Assembly: GCA_902583645.1 (NCBI GenBank)
Contig: CACHWQ010000005.1
Location: forward strand, 17,149-81,148
Length of the DNA: 64,000 nucleotides
Reading direction: 5' to 3'
From: an uncultured Pelagibacteraceae bacterium
GTDB taxonomy: Bacteria > Pseudomonadota > Alphaproteobacteria > Pelagibacterales > Pelagibacteraceae
The translations under genes were made by a program, and so were the position numbers. Under the pieces are notes generated by a model. That model had not been told where the DNA came from. It did no database searches and saw only the letters and a program-made list of their open reading frames with translations. Positions 55,908 through 64,000 of this stretch are shown here, in pieces. Each line of letters starts with the position of its first letter. Position 1 is the stretch's first letter.

Positions 55908-55948
55908 AATTGTATTTATTTAATAAAATTTTTTAATTTTACAATGGT

Positions 55949-56926
55949 TTATTTGTTAGCATTTTTAAGCTTTTTAAGCACTAATTCTAAATCTTTAGGT
56001 AATTTGGATGTAAAGTGTAATTCTTGGCCTGTTCTCGGGTGTACGAAGCCTATATTTTTCGCATGTAAAAATTGTCTATCTAATTCTATTAATGTTTTTT
56101 CAAGATCCAGGTCTATATTTTTAATTTTTTTAAATCTTTTTTTATATTTTTTATCACCCAAAATATTATTTCCCTTAAAAGTCATGTGCACTCTTATTTG
56201 ATGAGTGCGACCAGTTTCAAGTTTACACTCAACTAAACTAAAAGTTGGTATATTTTTATTTTCAAAAATACTTAAAGTTTTATAATTTGTTATAGCTTTT
56301 TTTCCCTTTGAAAAACTCACCTCCATTAATTGTCTATTCTTAGAGCTTCTTTTAATAAAAGTTTCAATTATACCTTTTTGAGGTCTAAGTTTTCCCCATA
56401 TCAAAGCCTGATAAATTCTTTTGATAGTATGGTTATTAAATTGGTTTGATAAACTTTCGTGTGATAGATTATTTTTCGCAATTAATATTAATCCTGAAGT
56501 GTCTTTATCCAATCTATGTACAATTCCAGGCCTTAACTCATCGCCAATATTTGAGAGTTTTTTATTATAATTTATCAGTGCATTTACAATAGTATTATCG
56601 TAGTTTCCAGGACCTGGATGAATTGATATTCCCGCACTCTTATTAATAACTAATAAGTCTTCATCCTCAAATATAATATCCAATTTATATTTATAAGGCT
56701 TTAAAGACAATTGTTTAGGCTCTGGTATTTCTAAAGCTATTATATCACCAATAGTAATTTTTTTAGATGGGTCTTTAATAATTTTTTTATTAATTTTTAA
56801 TTTAGAATTAATAATTAAATTCTTAATTCTCGTTCTACTTAATGAAGGCTCCTTGTAAGCAATAAATTGATCTACTCTTTTATTATTATCCACTTTCTCA
56901 GCAATTAAATTAATGATATTTTTCAT
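55949..56926 (-). CDS. rluD: 23S rRNA pseudouridine synthase RluD family
   Basis: 325 residues. N-terminal S4 RNA-binding domain (about 14-65) and an RsuA/RluA catalytic domain with HRLDKDTSGLILIAKN (catalytic Asp near 140) and GRTHQIRVHMTFKGNNILGD. Modifies helix 69 uridines of 23S rRNA if it is true RluD; RluC is less likely from size and context. The name is by similarity. Confidence 0.88.
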   Translation of the reverse strand: MKNIINLIAEKVDNNKRVDQFIAYKEPSLSRTRIKNLIINSKLKINKKIIKDPSKKITIGDIIALEIPEPKQLSLKPYKYKLDIIFEDEDLLVINKSAGISIHPGPGNYDNTIVNALINYNKKLSNIGDELRPGIVHRLDKDTSGLILIAKNNLSHESLSNQFNNHTIKRIYQALIWGKLRPQKGIIETFIKRSSKNRQLMEVSFSKGKKAITNYKTLSIFENKNIPTFSLVECKLETGRTHQIRVHMTFKGNNILGDKKYKKRFKKIKNIDLDLEKTLIELDRQFLHAKNIGFVHPRTGQELHFTSKLPKDLELVLKKLKNANK

Positions 56927-56949
56927 AGATTATAATATTAATACTATAT

Positions 56950-57026
56950 GCGCTTGTAGCTCAACTGGATAGAGCGCCAGATTTCGGCTCTGGAGGTTCA
57001 GGGTTCGACTCCTTGCAGGCGCACCA
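56950..57026 (+). tRNA. tRNA-Arg (TCG)
   Basis: 77 nt: acceptor GCGCTTG with CAGGCGC (one G-T pair), anticodon stem CCAGA/TCTGG with loop TTTCGGC giving TCG, CCA encoded. The T stem contains one G-T pair. It ends 2 bp before the convergent ABC permease stop. Confidence 0.93.
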
Positions 57027-57028
57027 AA

Positions 57029-57820
57029 CTATTCTCCTATATTTATTAAAGACCCCTTCTTTCTTGCTTGACTGAAGGAGTAATAAAATAGAGTTATTCC
57101 TATAATTAAATAAATTATATTTAATATAAAAGCATTTTTGATATTAGAATAATTCACAACTTGATTTACAAGAATTGATCTAGCTTCTTCAAAAATATAA
57201 ACAAGAGGAAGTCCTCTTGCAATATCCTGAAAAAATTCAGGTAAAATTTCAATTGGATAATAAATACATCCAAGTGGTGCAAGTAAAAATAAAGATGACC
57301 ATGCAATATTTTCAAAAGCAGGCCCATATCTTAGTAGTCCAGACGAAACAAAAAGGCCTAAAGTAATTCCAAAAATATATAAACTTAAAAATAAAAAAAA
57401 TAATGGAATACCCAAGTTTAAAATAGATATTCCAAATAAAGGACTTGTAATTAATATTGCAGGAATTAAACCTATTAAGGTTCTTATCAATGCAGTAGCA
57501 ACCAATGCAGTAATGATTTCACTTATGCGCATTGGTGCAATAAACAAATTTGTAAAATTTCTGCTCCAAATTTCCTCTAAAAATAACATGTTAAAGCTAA
57601 TACTTGATCTAAATAAAAAGTCATAAAGAATAGCGCAAGTTAAAATAACTCCAACTGTATTATTGTAATAATCGCTATATGTTGTGAAAAATTTTGAAAT
57701 AAATCCCCATAAAATAATTTGTATAGTAGGCCAATAAATTAAATCGAGTATTCTAGGCAAAGAACTCTTTATTAAAAAAAAATGTCTTAAAAATAATCCA
57801 ATTATTCTATTTAAGCTCAT
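57029..57820 (-). CDS. ABC-2 type transporter permease
   Basis: 263 residues, about six membrane segments. The WSRNFTNLFIAPMRISEIITA and the LAPLGCIYYPIEILPEFFQD stretches are typical of ABC-2 permeases that export polysaccharides, lipids or drugs. Overlaps the ATPase gene by 14 bp, so the two form one exporter. The substrate cannot be deduced. Confidence 0.88.
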   Translation of the reverse strand: MSLNRIIGLFLRHFFLIKSSLPRILDLIYWPTIQIILWGFISKFFTTYSDYYNNTVGVILTCAILYDFLFRSSISFNMLFLEEIWSRNFTNLFIAPMRISEIITALVATALIRTLIGLIPAILITSPLFGISILNLGIPLFFLFLSLYIFGITLGLFVSSGLLRYGPAFENIAWSSLFLLAPLGCIYYPIEILPEFFQDIARGLPLVYIFEEARSILVNQVVNYSNIKNAFILNIIYLIIGITLFYYSFSQARKKGSLINIGE

Positions 57821-58544
57821 TTTTATTCCTATTAAGTTTTAAAAATACTTCCTCGAGATTTTTTTTCCCATGCTTCTCAATAAGATTGTCAGGAGCACCT
57901 TTATCTATTATTTCTCCATTATTCATCATCAAAACATTTTTACAAAGTCTTTTGACTTCATCCATATTATGTGATGCTAATAAAATTGACATATTTTTTT
58001 CTTTTGAGACTTTTTCTATAAAAGATCTAACAAAGTCTCCTGTTTCAGGATCTAAAGATGCCGTGGGTTCATCTAAAAATAATATGGATGGTTCGTTAAT
58101 TAAAGCCTTAGCTAAACTTACTCTATTTTTTTGTCCAGATGAAAGCTCTCCAGTTTTTTTATTTATAAATTCCTCCAACCTAAGTTTTTCAGATAAATAC
58201 TTAATTCTTTCAGAAATAAATTTTACTCCATATAATTTTCCGTAAACGATTAAATTTTCTTTGACTGTTAGTTTTTTTGGAAGTTCGATATAAGGCGAGA
58301 TAAAATTCATTTTATGAAGTAAAGATATTCTGTTTTTTTCTATATCGAGACCATGAATTATAACTCTTCCATTTGTAGGTTTTAACAAACCCAGCATCAT
58401 TGCAATTGTTGTGGTCTTTCCACAACCATTTGGTCCAAGTAATCCCAAAATTTCGTTTTCATTTATTGAAAAACTAATTTCTTTAACAGCCTCTTTGTTA
58501 AAATAATTTTTTGATAAATTTTCTACAATTACTGATTTTTGCAT
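57807..58544 (-). CDS. ABC transporter ATP-binding protein
   Basis: 245 residues. Walker A GPNGCGKTT (near 36), Q-loop, signature ELSSGQKNRVSLAKAL, Walker B ILFLDEPTASLDPETGD and the switch His in LLASHNMDEV. Energises the ABC-2 permease encoded just downstream. tsaC lies 3 bp upstream, so all three may be cotranscribed. Confidence 0.92.
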   Translation of the reverse strand: MQKSVIVENLSKNYFNKEAVKEISFSINENEILGLLGPNGCGKTTTIAMMLGLLKPTNGRVIIHGLDIEKNRISLLHKMNFISPYIELPKKLTVKENLIVYGKLYGVKFISERIKYLSEKLRLEEFINKKTGELSSGQKNRVSLAKALINEPSILFLDEPTASLDPETGDFVRSFIEKVSKEKNMSILLASHNMDEVKRLCKNVLMMNNGEIIDKGAPDNLIEKHGKKNLEEVFLKLNRNKNELK

Positions 58545-58547
58545 AAT

Positions 58548-59477
58548 TTATCTTTTTGATGCTCTTTTTAATCTGTCATTTATAGTTCGACCTAGTCCGA
58601 TATTAGGAATTTTTTCAACTGCAATTTTTTTGAATTTTAATCTTTTAATTTTTCTTAAAGTTTTATACAAATTTTTGCCAGCCTCTTTTAAATTTTTATT
58701 TTTTGATAAATAAAAGTAATTTTTATCAAATTCTTTCCTTTTGTGGATTAATACAAATGCCTCATCCGAGTGACGTTTTTTAACGTTTAATCTTATGGGG
58801 ATACCAGGTGAGTAGTGGAATTTTGACTGCCCTGGAACTTTTATTGATTTATTTTTTGTATAATTTAATTTTCTTTTTAAAACTTTACTTATTTTTCTAA
58901 TATCTATACCACCTAACCTTAAAACCTGGGGTTTGTTTACTAAATCTATAATAGTAGACTCTAAACCGACCTTTGATACACCTCCATCTAAGATAAATTT
59001 TATTTTTTTTCCAAATTCCTCTCTAACATCTTTTTTTGAAATTGGACTGAGCTGAGTGTAAATATTTGCGCTAGGTGCCGCCAAAGGATATTTTAAAAAT
59101 GAAAGTAAACTTCTAGTAACCGAATTTTTTGGAAATCTTACTGCTAAAGTGTTTTTTCCATTTGTCACATTTTTTGATATTTTGCTTTTTTTTTTTAATT
59201 TTAAAACAAATGTTATAGGTCCAGGACAAAACTTATTATACAGTTTATGAAAATTATTATTTAATTCACAATCCTCTTTCAAATCTCTTATTCTAAAATA
59301 ATGTACTATTAAAGGATTTGACTTCGGTCTTTTTTTTAGTTTGAAAATTTTCGAGGTAGCTTTATTGGAATATGCATTAGCAGCAAGTCCATATACAGTT
59401 TCAGTGGGTATTGCTACACAATGATTATAATCTAATAGATATTTAGCCTTTTTAATATTTGAAAGATCTTTTTTCAT
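58548..59477 (-). CDS. Threonylcarbamoyl-AMP synthase (TsaC/Sua5)
   Basis: 309 residues, the long Sua5 form. The N-terminal YrdC domain shows AIPTETVYGLAANAYSNKAT, IFKLKKRPKSNPLIVHYF and FPKNSVTRSLLSFLKYPLAA; a C-terminal Sua5 domain begins after PGQSKFHYSPGIP. Makes threonylcarbamoyl-AMP for t6A37 of ANN-decoding tRNAs. Confidence 0.93.
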   Translation of the reverse strand: MKKDLSNIKKAKYLLDYNHCVAIPTETVYGLAANAYSNKATSKIFKLKKRPKSNPLIVHYFRIRDLKEDCELNNNFHKLYNKFCPGPITFVLKLKKKSKISKNVTNGKNTLAVRFPKNSVTRSLLSFLKYPLAAPSANIYTQLSPISKKDVREEFGKKIKFILDGGVSKVGLESTIIDLVNKPQVLRLGGIDIRKISKVLKRKLNYTKNKSIKVPGQSKFHYSPGIPIRLNVKKRHSDEAFVLIHKRKEFDKNYFYLSKNKNLKEAGKNLYKTLRKIKRLKFKKIAVEKIPNIGLGRTINDRLKRASKR

Positions 59478-59497
59478 GTAATATTAACAACTTTTAT

Positions 59498-59749
59498 ATG
59501 AAAGATAAAAATTTGCCAGATGATATTAAAAATAAATCTCTTAATGAGTTAACGGATTTAGCAAATAATATTATCAGAAATTTAGAGGATAAAAATACTC
59601 TTGAAGGATCAATAGAAGAGTATCAAAAATTGATTAAATTAAATTTATTAATTGAAAAGCAATTCCAAAAAGCTTCTAAAGAATTGTCTCAATCAACTAA
59701 GGAAAAAATACTAAATATACTGAAGAAAAATGAAAAAAAAATTAAATAA
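59498..59749 (+). CDS. xseB: Exodeoxyribonuclease VII small subunit
   Basis: 83 residues from the ATG at 59498; the longer frame from 59459 would overlap tsaC and lacks support. LNELTDLANNIIRNLEDKNT, LEGSIEEYQKLIKLN and KEKILNIL fit XseB (usually ~80 residues). xseB before ispA and dxs is a common order. xseA is not in the window. Confidence 0.85.
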   Translation: MKDKNLPDDIKNKSLNELTDLANNIIRNLEDKNTLEGSIEEYQKLIKLNLLIEKQFQKASKELSQSTKEKILNILKKNEKKIK

Positions 59750-60599
59750 AGTTGCCAAAGATACAAATCTATTCCTTAAAAAATTTATATTAAAGCAAAA
59801 AAAAACAGATTTATTAATTCCAATAAAATATGGCTTGCTACCTGGAGGAAAAAAAATAAGATCAAAATTAATTGTTGATGTTGGAAAAATTTTCAACATT
59901 GATTATAGAAAATTAATTCAAATTGGTGCTGCAGTTGAATGCATCCACGCTTACTCTTTAATTCATGACGATCTACCCTGCATGGACAACGATAGATTGA
60001 GAAGAGGAAAATTATCAACACACGCTAAGTTTGGAGAATCTACTGCTATTCTAGCAGGCAACTCATTATTAACTATGGCATTCGAGATTCTAAGCAATCC
60101 AAATCTAAAAATAGATTATAAAACAAAAATAAACCTAATAAGTCTTTTATCTAAAAGTGCTGGACATACAGGCATTGCAGGAGGTCAGTACTCTGACTTG
60201 AAATTTGAAAGGAAAAAAAAAACATTTAAAAAAATAATTGATATGCAAATTAATAAAACAGGAAAGCTTTTTAGTTTTTGTTGCATGGCGCCTGTCGTGA
60301 TATCAAAAAAAAATAAATATATAAGTTTATTCAATTTTATTGGTTCTAAAATAGGATTACTTTTTCAAATAGCAGATGACTTAATAGATTACACTGGCTC
60401 TACAAAAAAAGCTGGTAAAAAAACAAGAAAAGATTCAAAAAAAGGAAAAGCTACCTTAATTAGTTTACTAGGTTATAAAAATACTGTTAAATATGGAGAC
60501 AAAGTAAAATTAGAAATATTAAATAGAATAAAAAAATTTGGAAATAAAAATAAAGATTTATCAGATACTATAAATTATATTTTAACAAGAACTAAATGA
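59730..60599 (+). CDS. ispA: Farnesyl/geranyl diphosphate synthase
   Basis: 289 residues. First Asp-rich motif [12 protein letters not shown] (near 84), second ADDLIDYTG (near 215), [12 protein letters not shown] at the N-terminus and GQYSDL. Condenses isoprenyl diphosphates from the MEP pathway, whose first enzyme (dxs) is next. Overlaps xseB by 20 bp and dxs by 4 bp. Confidence 0.94.
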   Translation: MKKKLNKVAKDTNLFLKKFILKQKKTDLLIPIKYGLLPGGKKIRSKLIVDVGKIFNIDYRKLIQIGAAVECIHAYSLIHDDLPCMDNDRLRRGKLSTHAKFGESTAILAGNSLLTMAFEILSNPNLKIDYKTKINLISLLSKSAGHTGIAGGQYSDLKFERKKKTFKKIIDMQINKTGKLFSFCCMAPVVISKKNKYISLFNFIGSKIGLLFQIADDLIDYTGSTKKAGKKTRKDSKKGKATLISLLGYKNTVKYGDKVKLEILNRIKKFGNKNKDLSDTINYILTRTK

Positions 60600-62509
60600 A
60601 TAAAAATTATAAAATTTTAAATAATATTAATTTCCCTAGTGATATAAAAAAACTGTCTAACAATGAATTGAAAACTCTTGCTCAAGAGGTTAGAGACGAA
60701 ATGATTGACGCTGTTTCTGAAACTGGTGGACACCTTGGGGCAGGTTTGGGTGTAGTGGAATTAACAGTTGCTCTTCATTATATTTTCAATACTCCTAATG
60801 ATAAATTAATATGGGACGTAGGTCACCAATCTTATCCACATAAAATTTTAACTGGTCGTAAGGATAAAATTAGAACTTTGAGAAAAGGAAATGGATTGTC
60901 TGGTTTTACTAAAAGAGCAGAAAGTGAATATGATCCTTTTGGGGCAGCTCATAGTTCAACATCAATTTCATCAGCCTTAGGTATAGCAATCGCTAACAAG
61001 TTATCAAATAAATCTGACAATGTAATTTCTGTAATAGGTGATGGAGCAATTAGTGCAGGTATGGCATATGAAGCAATAAATAATGCAGGATCAAGTAAAA
61101 CTAAACTTATTGTTATTTTAAATGATAACGACATGTCAATTGCAAAACCTGTTGGTGCAATGAGGTCATATCTTGCTAAAATTTTTGCAGGTAAAACTTA
61201 TTTTAGTTTAAGAGAAACTGTTAAACTTATCATTTCAGCTTTCTCAAAAAGATTTAGTAAAAAAGCAGGAAAGGCAGAAGATTTTCTTCGTTCAGCAGTT
61301 ACTGGTGGAACTTTATTTAGTTCAATGGGTTTTTATTATGTAGGACCTATAGATGGTCATGATATTGATGCTCTAATTTCAGTTTTAAAAAATGCTAAAG
61401 AAGTTAATTACGAGGGTCCTATTATGATTCATATAAAAACTGAGAAAGGCAAAGGTTATAGTTTTGCTGAAAAATCAGAAGATAAATACCATGGGGTTAC
61501 AAAGTTTAATGTTAATACAGGAGTTCAAGAGAAATCAAAATCTATCGCACCTTCTTATACTAAAGTTTTTGCAAGTACATTGGTAAAACACGCAGAAAAA
61601 GATAGTAAAATAATTGGTATCACTGCTGCAATGCCATCAGGAACCGGGATGGATATTTTTGGTAAGAAATTTCCATCTAGAATGTTTGATGTAGGTATTG
61701 CAGAACAGCACGCAGTAACATTTGCTGCTGGATTAGCAACAGAGGGATATAAGCCCTATGCAGCAATTTATTCTACATTTCTTCAAAGAGCATATGATCA
61801 AGTTGTTCATGACGTAGCAATTCAAAGTTTACCAGTTAGATTTGCAATTGATAGAGCTGGACTTGTTGGTGCTGATGGACCAACCCATGCTGGATCATTT
61901 GATATTACATATTTATCGACACTTCCTAATTTTGTTGTGATGGCTGCAAGTGACGAGTCTGAATTAGTTAAAATGATTAATACTTCAGTAGATATTAATG
62001 ACAGACCATCAGCTTTCAGATACCCAAGAGGAAATGGAATTGGTATCAAGCTTCCTAATTTAAATGATAAGCTTCAAATAGGAAAAGGTAGAATTATTAA
62101 AGAGGGTAAAAATGTAGCTTTAATTAATTTTGGCGCAAGATTAAATGAGTGTTTAATTGCTAGAGAAAATTTATCTAAAAAAGGTATAAATTTAACATTA
62201 GTTGATGCCAGGTTTGCAAAACCTTTAGATGAAAATTTAATTTGGCAAATAGCTACAGATCACGAAGCGTTGATAACAATTGAAGAGGGATCTATAGGAG
62301 GCTTCGGTTCCCACGTTGCACAATTTTTAAATGAAAAAAAATTATTAGATAATAACTTAAAGTTTAGATCAATGTTTTTACCAGATAGATTTATAGATCA
62401 TGATAAGCCTGACTTAATGTATAAATATGCAGGGTTAGATGCCGTTAATATAGAAAATAAGATCTTGGATACTATAAATTCTACAGTTGTTATAAAAAAA
62501 AGTAATTAA
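60596..62509 (+). CDS. dxs: 1-Deoxy-D-xylulose-5-phosphate synthase
   Basis: 637 residues. [20 protein letters not shown], thiamine-diphosphate site [18 protein letters not shown] (near 150), [37 protein letters not shown] and [12 protein letters not shown]. First step of the MEP isoprenoid pathway, from pyruvate and glyceraldehyde-3-phosphate. Converges with aroC with a 4-bp overlap. Confidence 0.97.
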   Translation: MNKNYKILNNINFPSDIKKLSNNELKTLAQEVRDEMIDAVSETGGHLGAGLGVVELTVALHYIFNTPNDKLIWDVGHQSYPHKILTGRKDKIRTLRKGNGLSGFTKRAESEYDPFGAAHSSTSISSALGIAIANKLSNKSDNVISVIGDGAISAGMAYEAINNAGSSKTKLIVILNDNDMSIAKPVGAMRSYLAKIFAGKTYFSLRETVKLIISAFSKRFSKKAGKAEDFLRSAVTGGTLFSSMGFYYVGPIDGHDIDALISVLKNAKEVNYEGPIMIHIKTEKGKGYSFAEKSEDKYHGVTKFNVNTGVQEKSKSIAPSYTKVFASTLVKHAEKDSKIIGITAAMPSGTGMDIFGKKFPSRMFDVGIAEQHAVTFAAGLATEGYKPYAAIYSTFLQRAYDQVVHDVAIQSLPVRFAIDRAGLVGADGPTHAGSFDITYLSTLPNFVVMAASDESELVKMINTSVDINDRPSAFRYPRGNGIGIKLPNLNDKLQIGKGRIIKEGKNVALINFGARLNECLIARENLSKKGINLTLVDARFAKPLDENLIWQIATDHEALITIEEGSIGGFGSHVAQFLNEKKLLDNNLKFRSMFLPDRFIDHDKPDLMYKYAGLDAVNIENKILDTINSTVVIKKSN

Positions 62510-63591
62510 CTTTTACATTGAGCATTATGCATTAGATAATGATCTAGCAATACACAATGCATCATCGCTTCTCCAATTGGAACTGCTCTTATTCCTACGC
62601 AAGGATCATGTCTACCTTTTACAGAGATTGAAGTATTCTTACCAAATCTGTCTATTGTTTTTCTACTTGTTAAAATTGATGAGGTTGGTTTAACAGCAAA
62701 AGATACTATAATTTCTTGACCAGAGGAAATTCCTCCAAGGATTCCACCAGCATTATTAGTGTCAAACTTTGTTTTATTCCCTGACTGAGAAATTTCATCC
62801 GAATTTTGTTCTCCTGTTAATTGAGCTGAATTCATCCCTGATCCAATGTTTACTCCTTTAACTGCATTTATACTCATCATTGCAGATGCAAGATCCATAT
62901 CTAATTTAGAGTATATCGGAGCTCCTAATCCCACAGGAATACCTCTTGCTCTAACTTCAATTATTGCTCCACAAGAGGATCCAGCTTTTCTAATACTCAA
63001 TAAGTATTTTTCCCATAGTTTTAAGATTGATTTATCTGGGCAAAAGAAGGGATTTTTTGATATAAAATTATCATCCCATTTTTTTATATCACAACCAAGT
63101 ATGCCTAACTGAGTAACTGCACCTTTGACATTATATTTTCTTCCAATTTTCTTTTCCAAAACTTTTTTTGCTATAGCTCCTGCTGCTACTCTAGAAGCAG
63201 TTTCTCTAGCAGATTGTCTTCCACCACCTCTATAATCTCTAATTCCGTATTTTTTAAAATATGTAAAGTCAGCATGACCAGGGCGAAATTTATTTTTTAT
63301 CGTTTCGTAATCCCTTGATCTCATATCTTTGTTATAAATAATCATCGATATTGGTGTACCTGTTGTCTTACCTTCAAAAATCCCAGACAAAATATTTACT
63401 TTATCATCTTCTTTTCTTTGGGTCGTAAACTTAGACTGTCCAGGTTTTCTTTTGTTTAATTCTTTTTGGATAGCAACCTCATTTATGCTTACATTAGGAG
63501 GACAACCATCCACGACACAGCCTATAGCTGGACCATGTGACTCTCCCCATGTGGTGAATCGAAATATCTTTCCAAATGTGTTATATGACAT
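62506..63591 (-). CDS. aroC: Chorismate synthase
   Basis: 361 residues from the ATG at 63591; a longer frame from 63633 adds 14 residues not usual for the family and would run into the pdxH start. [40 protein letters not shown], and [16 protein letters not shown] are typical. Makes chorismate from EPSP with reduced FMN. Divergent from pdxH with a 33-bp gap. Confidence 0.97.
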   Translation of the reverse strand: MSYNTFGKIFRFTTWGESHGPAIGCVVDGCPPNVSINEVAIQKELNKRKPGQSKFTTQRKEDDKVNILSGIFEGKTTGTPISMIIYNKDMRSRDYETIKNKFRPGHADFTYFKKYGIRDYRGGGRQSARETASRVAAGAIAKKVLEKKIGRKYNVKGAVTQLGILGCDIKKWDDNFISKNPFFCPDKSILKLWEKYLLSIRKAGSSCGAIIEVRARGIPVGLGAPIYSKLDMDLASAMMSINAVKGVNIGSGMNSAQLTGEQNSDEISQSGNKTKFDTNNAGGILGGISSGQEIIVSFAVKPTSSILTSRKTIDRFGKNTSISVKGRHDPCVGIRAVPIGEAMMHCVLLDHYLMHNAQCKS

Positions 63592-63624
63592 AAAATATAA
63601 TATATAGATTATTTTGTTTAAATT

Positions 63625-64000
63625 ATGAATCAAAAAAACTCTTTAGGTCTTGATAAATGTTTTGGTGAATTAAATGATCCATTTCAGTTATTTGAAGAAT
63701 GGTTTAATGAAGCCAAAAAATCAGAGATTAACGACCCAAATGCCTTAGCGCTTGGTACAGCAGACAAAAGTGGAGTTTCAAATGTTAGAATGGTACTACT
63801 TAAAGGTTTTAATGATAAGGGTTTTGTTTTTTATACAAATCTTAATAGTAAGAAAAGTGATGATTTAAAAAATAACCCCAATGCATCAATGTGTTTCCAT
63901 TGGAAAAGTTTATTAAGACAAATAAGAATAGTTGGAACTATAAGCAATGTTTCAAACCAAGAGGCTGACGATTACTATGATAGTAGAGCATATGGTAGTC
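63625..64000 (+). CDS. pdxH: Pyridoxamine 5'-phosphate oxidase (partial)
   Basis: The frame starts at the ATG at 63625 and runs off the right edge after 125 codons. [53 protein letters not shown] and [15 protein letters not shown] match PdxH, the FMN enzyme that makes pyridoxal 5'-phosphate. C-terminus not visible. Confidence 0.93.
   Translation, partial: MNQKNSLGLDKCFGELNDPFQLFEEWFNEAKKSEINDPNALALGTADKSGVSNVRMVLLKGFNDKGFVFYTNLNSKKSDDLKNNPNASMCFHWKSLLRQIRIVGTISNVSNQEADDYYDSRAYGS

Noticed and set aside
59459..59497. Upstream start for xseB
   Set aside because: It would add residues unlike the family and overlap tsaC; the ATG at 59498 gives normal length.

Overview
This AT-rich window has very short intergenic gaps and many 1-14 bp gene overlaps. 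It looks like a chromosome segment of a streamlined marine alphaproteobacterium, most probably SAR11 (Pelagibacterales). The evidence is the gene content (TrcR/DUF1013, RpoH, the order tolQRAB-pal-cpoB-tilS-ftsH-folP-glmM, class I aldolase in a tkt-gap-pgk-fba operon), the use of TTG/GTG starts inside overlapping operons, and the low GC throughout. The assignment rests on protein reading alone.

Layout: 1-3766 is the end of a YqeY-like gene, dnaG and rpoD. 3836-5068 is an O-antigen-ligase-like membrane protein. 5067-14573 is a foreign-looking island bounded by a 95-bp direct repeat made of a tRNA(CAT) promoter plus the 5' half of that tRNA; the intact tRNA lies at the right end. 14614-16760 holds mlaC, mlaA and an amidase, followed by RNase P RNA. 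17323-31012 is a rearranged division/cell-wall (dcw) cluster: mraZ-ftsZ-rsmH-ftsL-ftsI-murEF(fusion)-mraY-murD-ftsW-murG-murC, with an MraZ-type promoter/operator, then initiator tRNA. 31094-39279 runs leftward: tkt, gap, pgk, fba, thiE, efp, a frameshifted suhB, rpmE, trcR, rpsU. 39334-53731 runs rightward: zapA region, fau, ymdB, yebC, a phage-type RuvC-like gene, the Tol-Pal operon, tilS, ftsH, folP, glmM, thiD. purA follows, then rpoH and rluD (reverse), tRNA-Arg, an ABC exporter, tsaC (reverse), xseB-ispA-dxs, aroC (reverse) and the start of pdxH.

The most interesting part is the island. It encodes an ECF sigma factor, a membrane anti-sigma factor, an exported MORN-repeat/caspase fusion, a second exported caspase paralog, an exported trypsin-like protease with calcium-loop repeats, and at least six very small exported or membrane peptides. 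Five leftward transcription units in the island start with the same promoter-like signature, TGAAT-16 nt-CGTT, including the unit that encodes the sigma factor. This predicts a self-activating regulon of surface peptides and proteases. A 370-bp peptide cassette is duplicated, giving two identical copies of one peptide. The window also holds rpoD and rpoH; cultured SAR11 are described as having only those two sigma factors, so this island would add a whole new regulatory layer. Function (envelope stress, defence, cell death, peptide signalling) is inference.

Other points worth a look: a MurE-MurF fusion, a dcw cluster with ftsZ moved forward and no murB/ddl/ftsQ/ftsA, an A10-tract frameshift in suhB, a zinc-less DnaG, an RuvC-like gene of phage type where ruvCAB normally sits, and a variant initiator tRNA anticodon stem.
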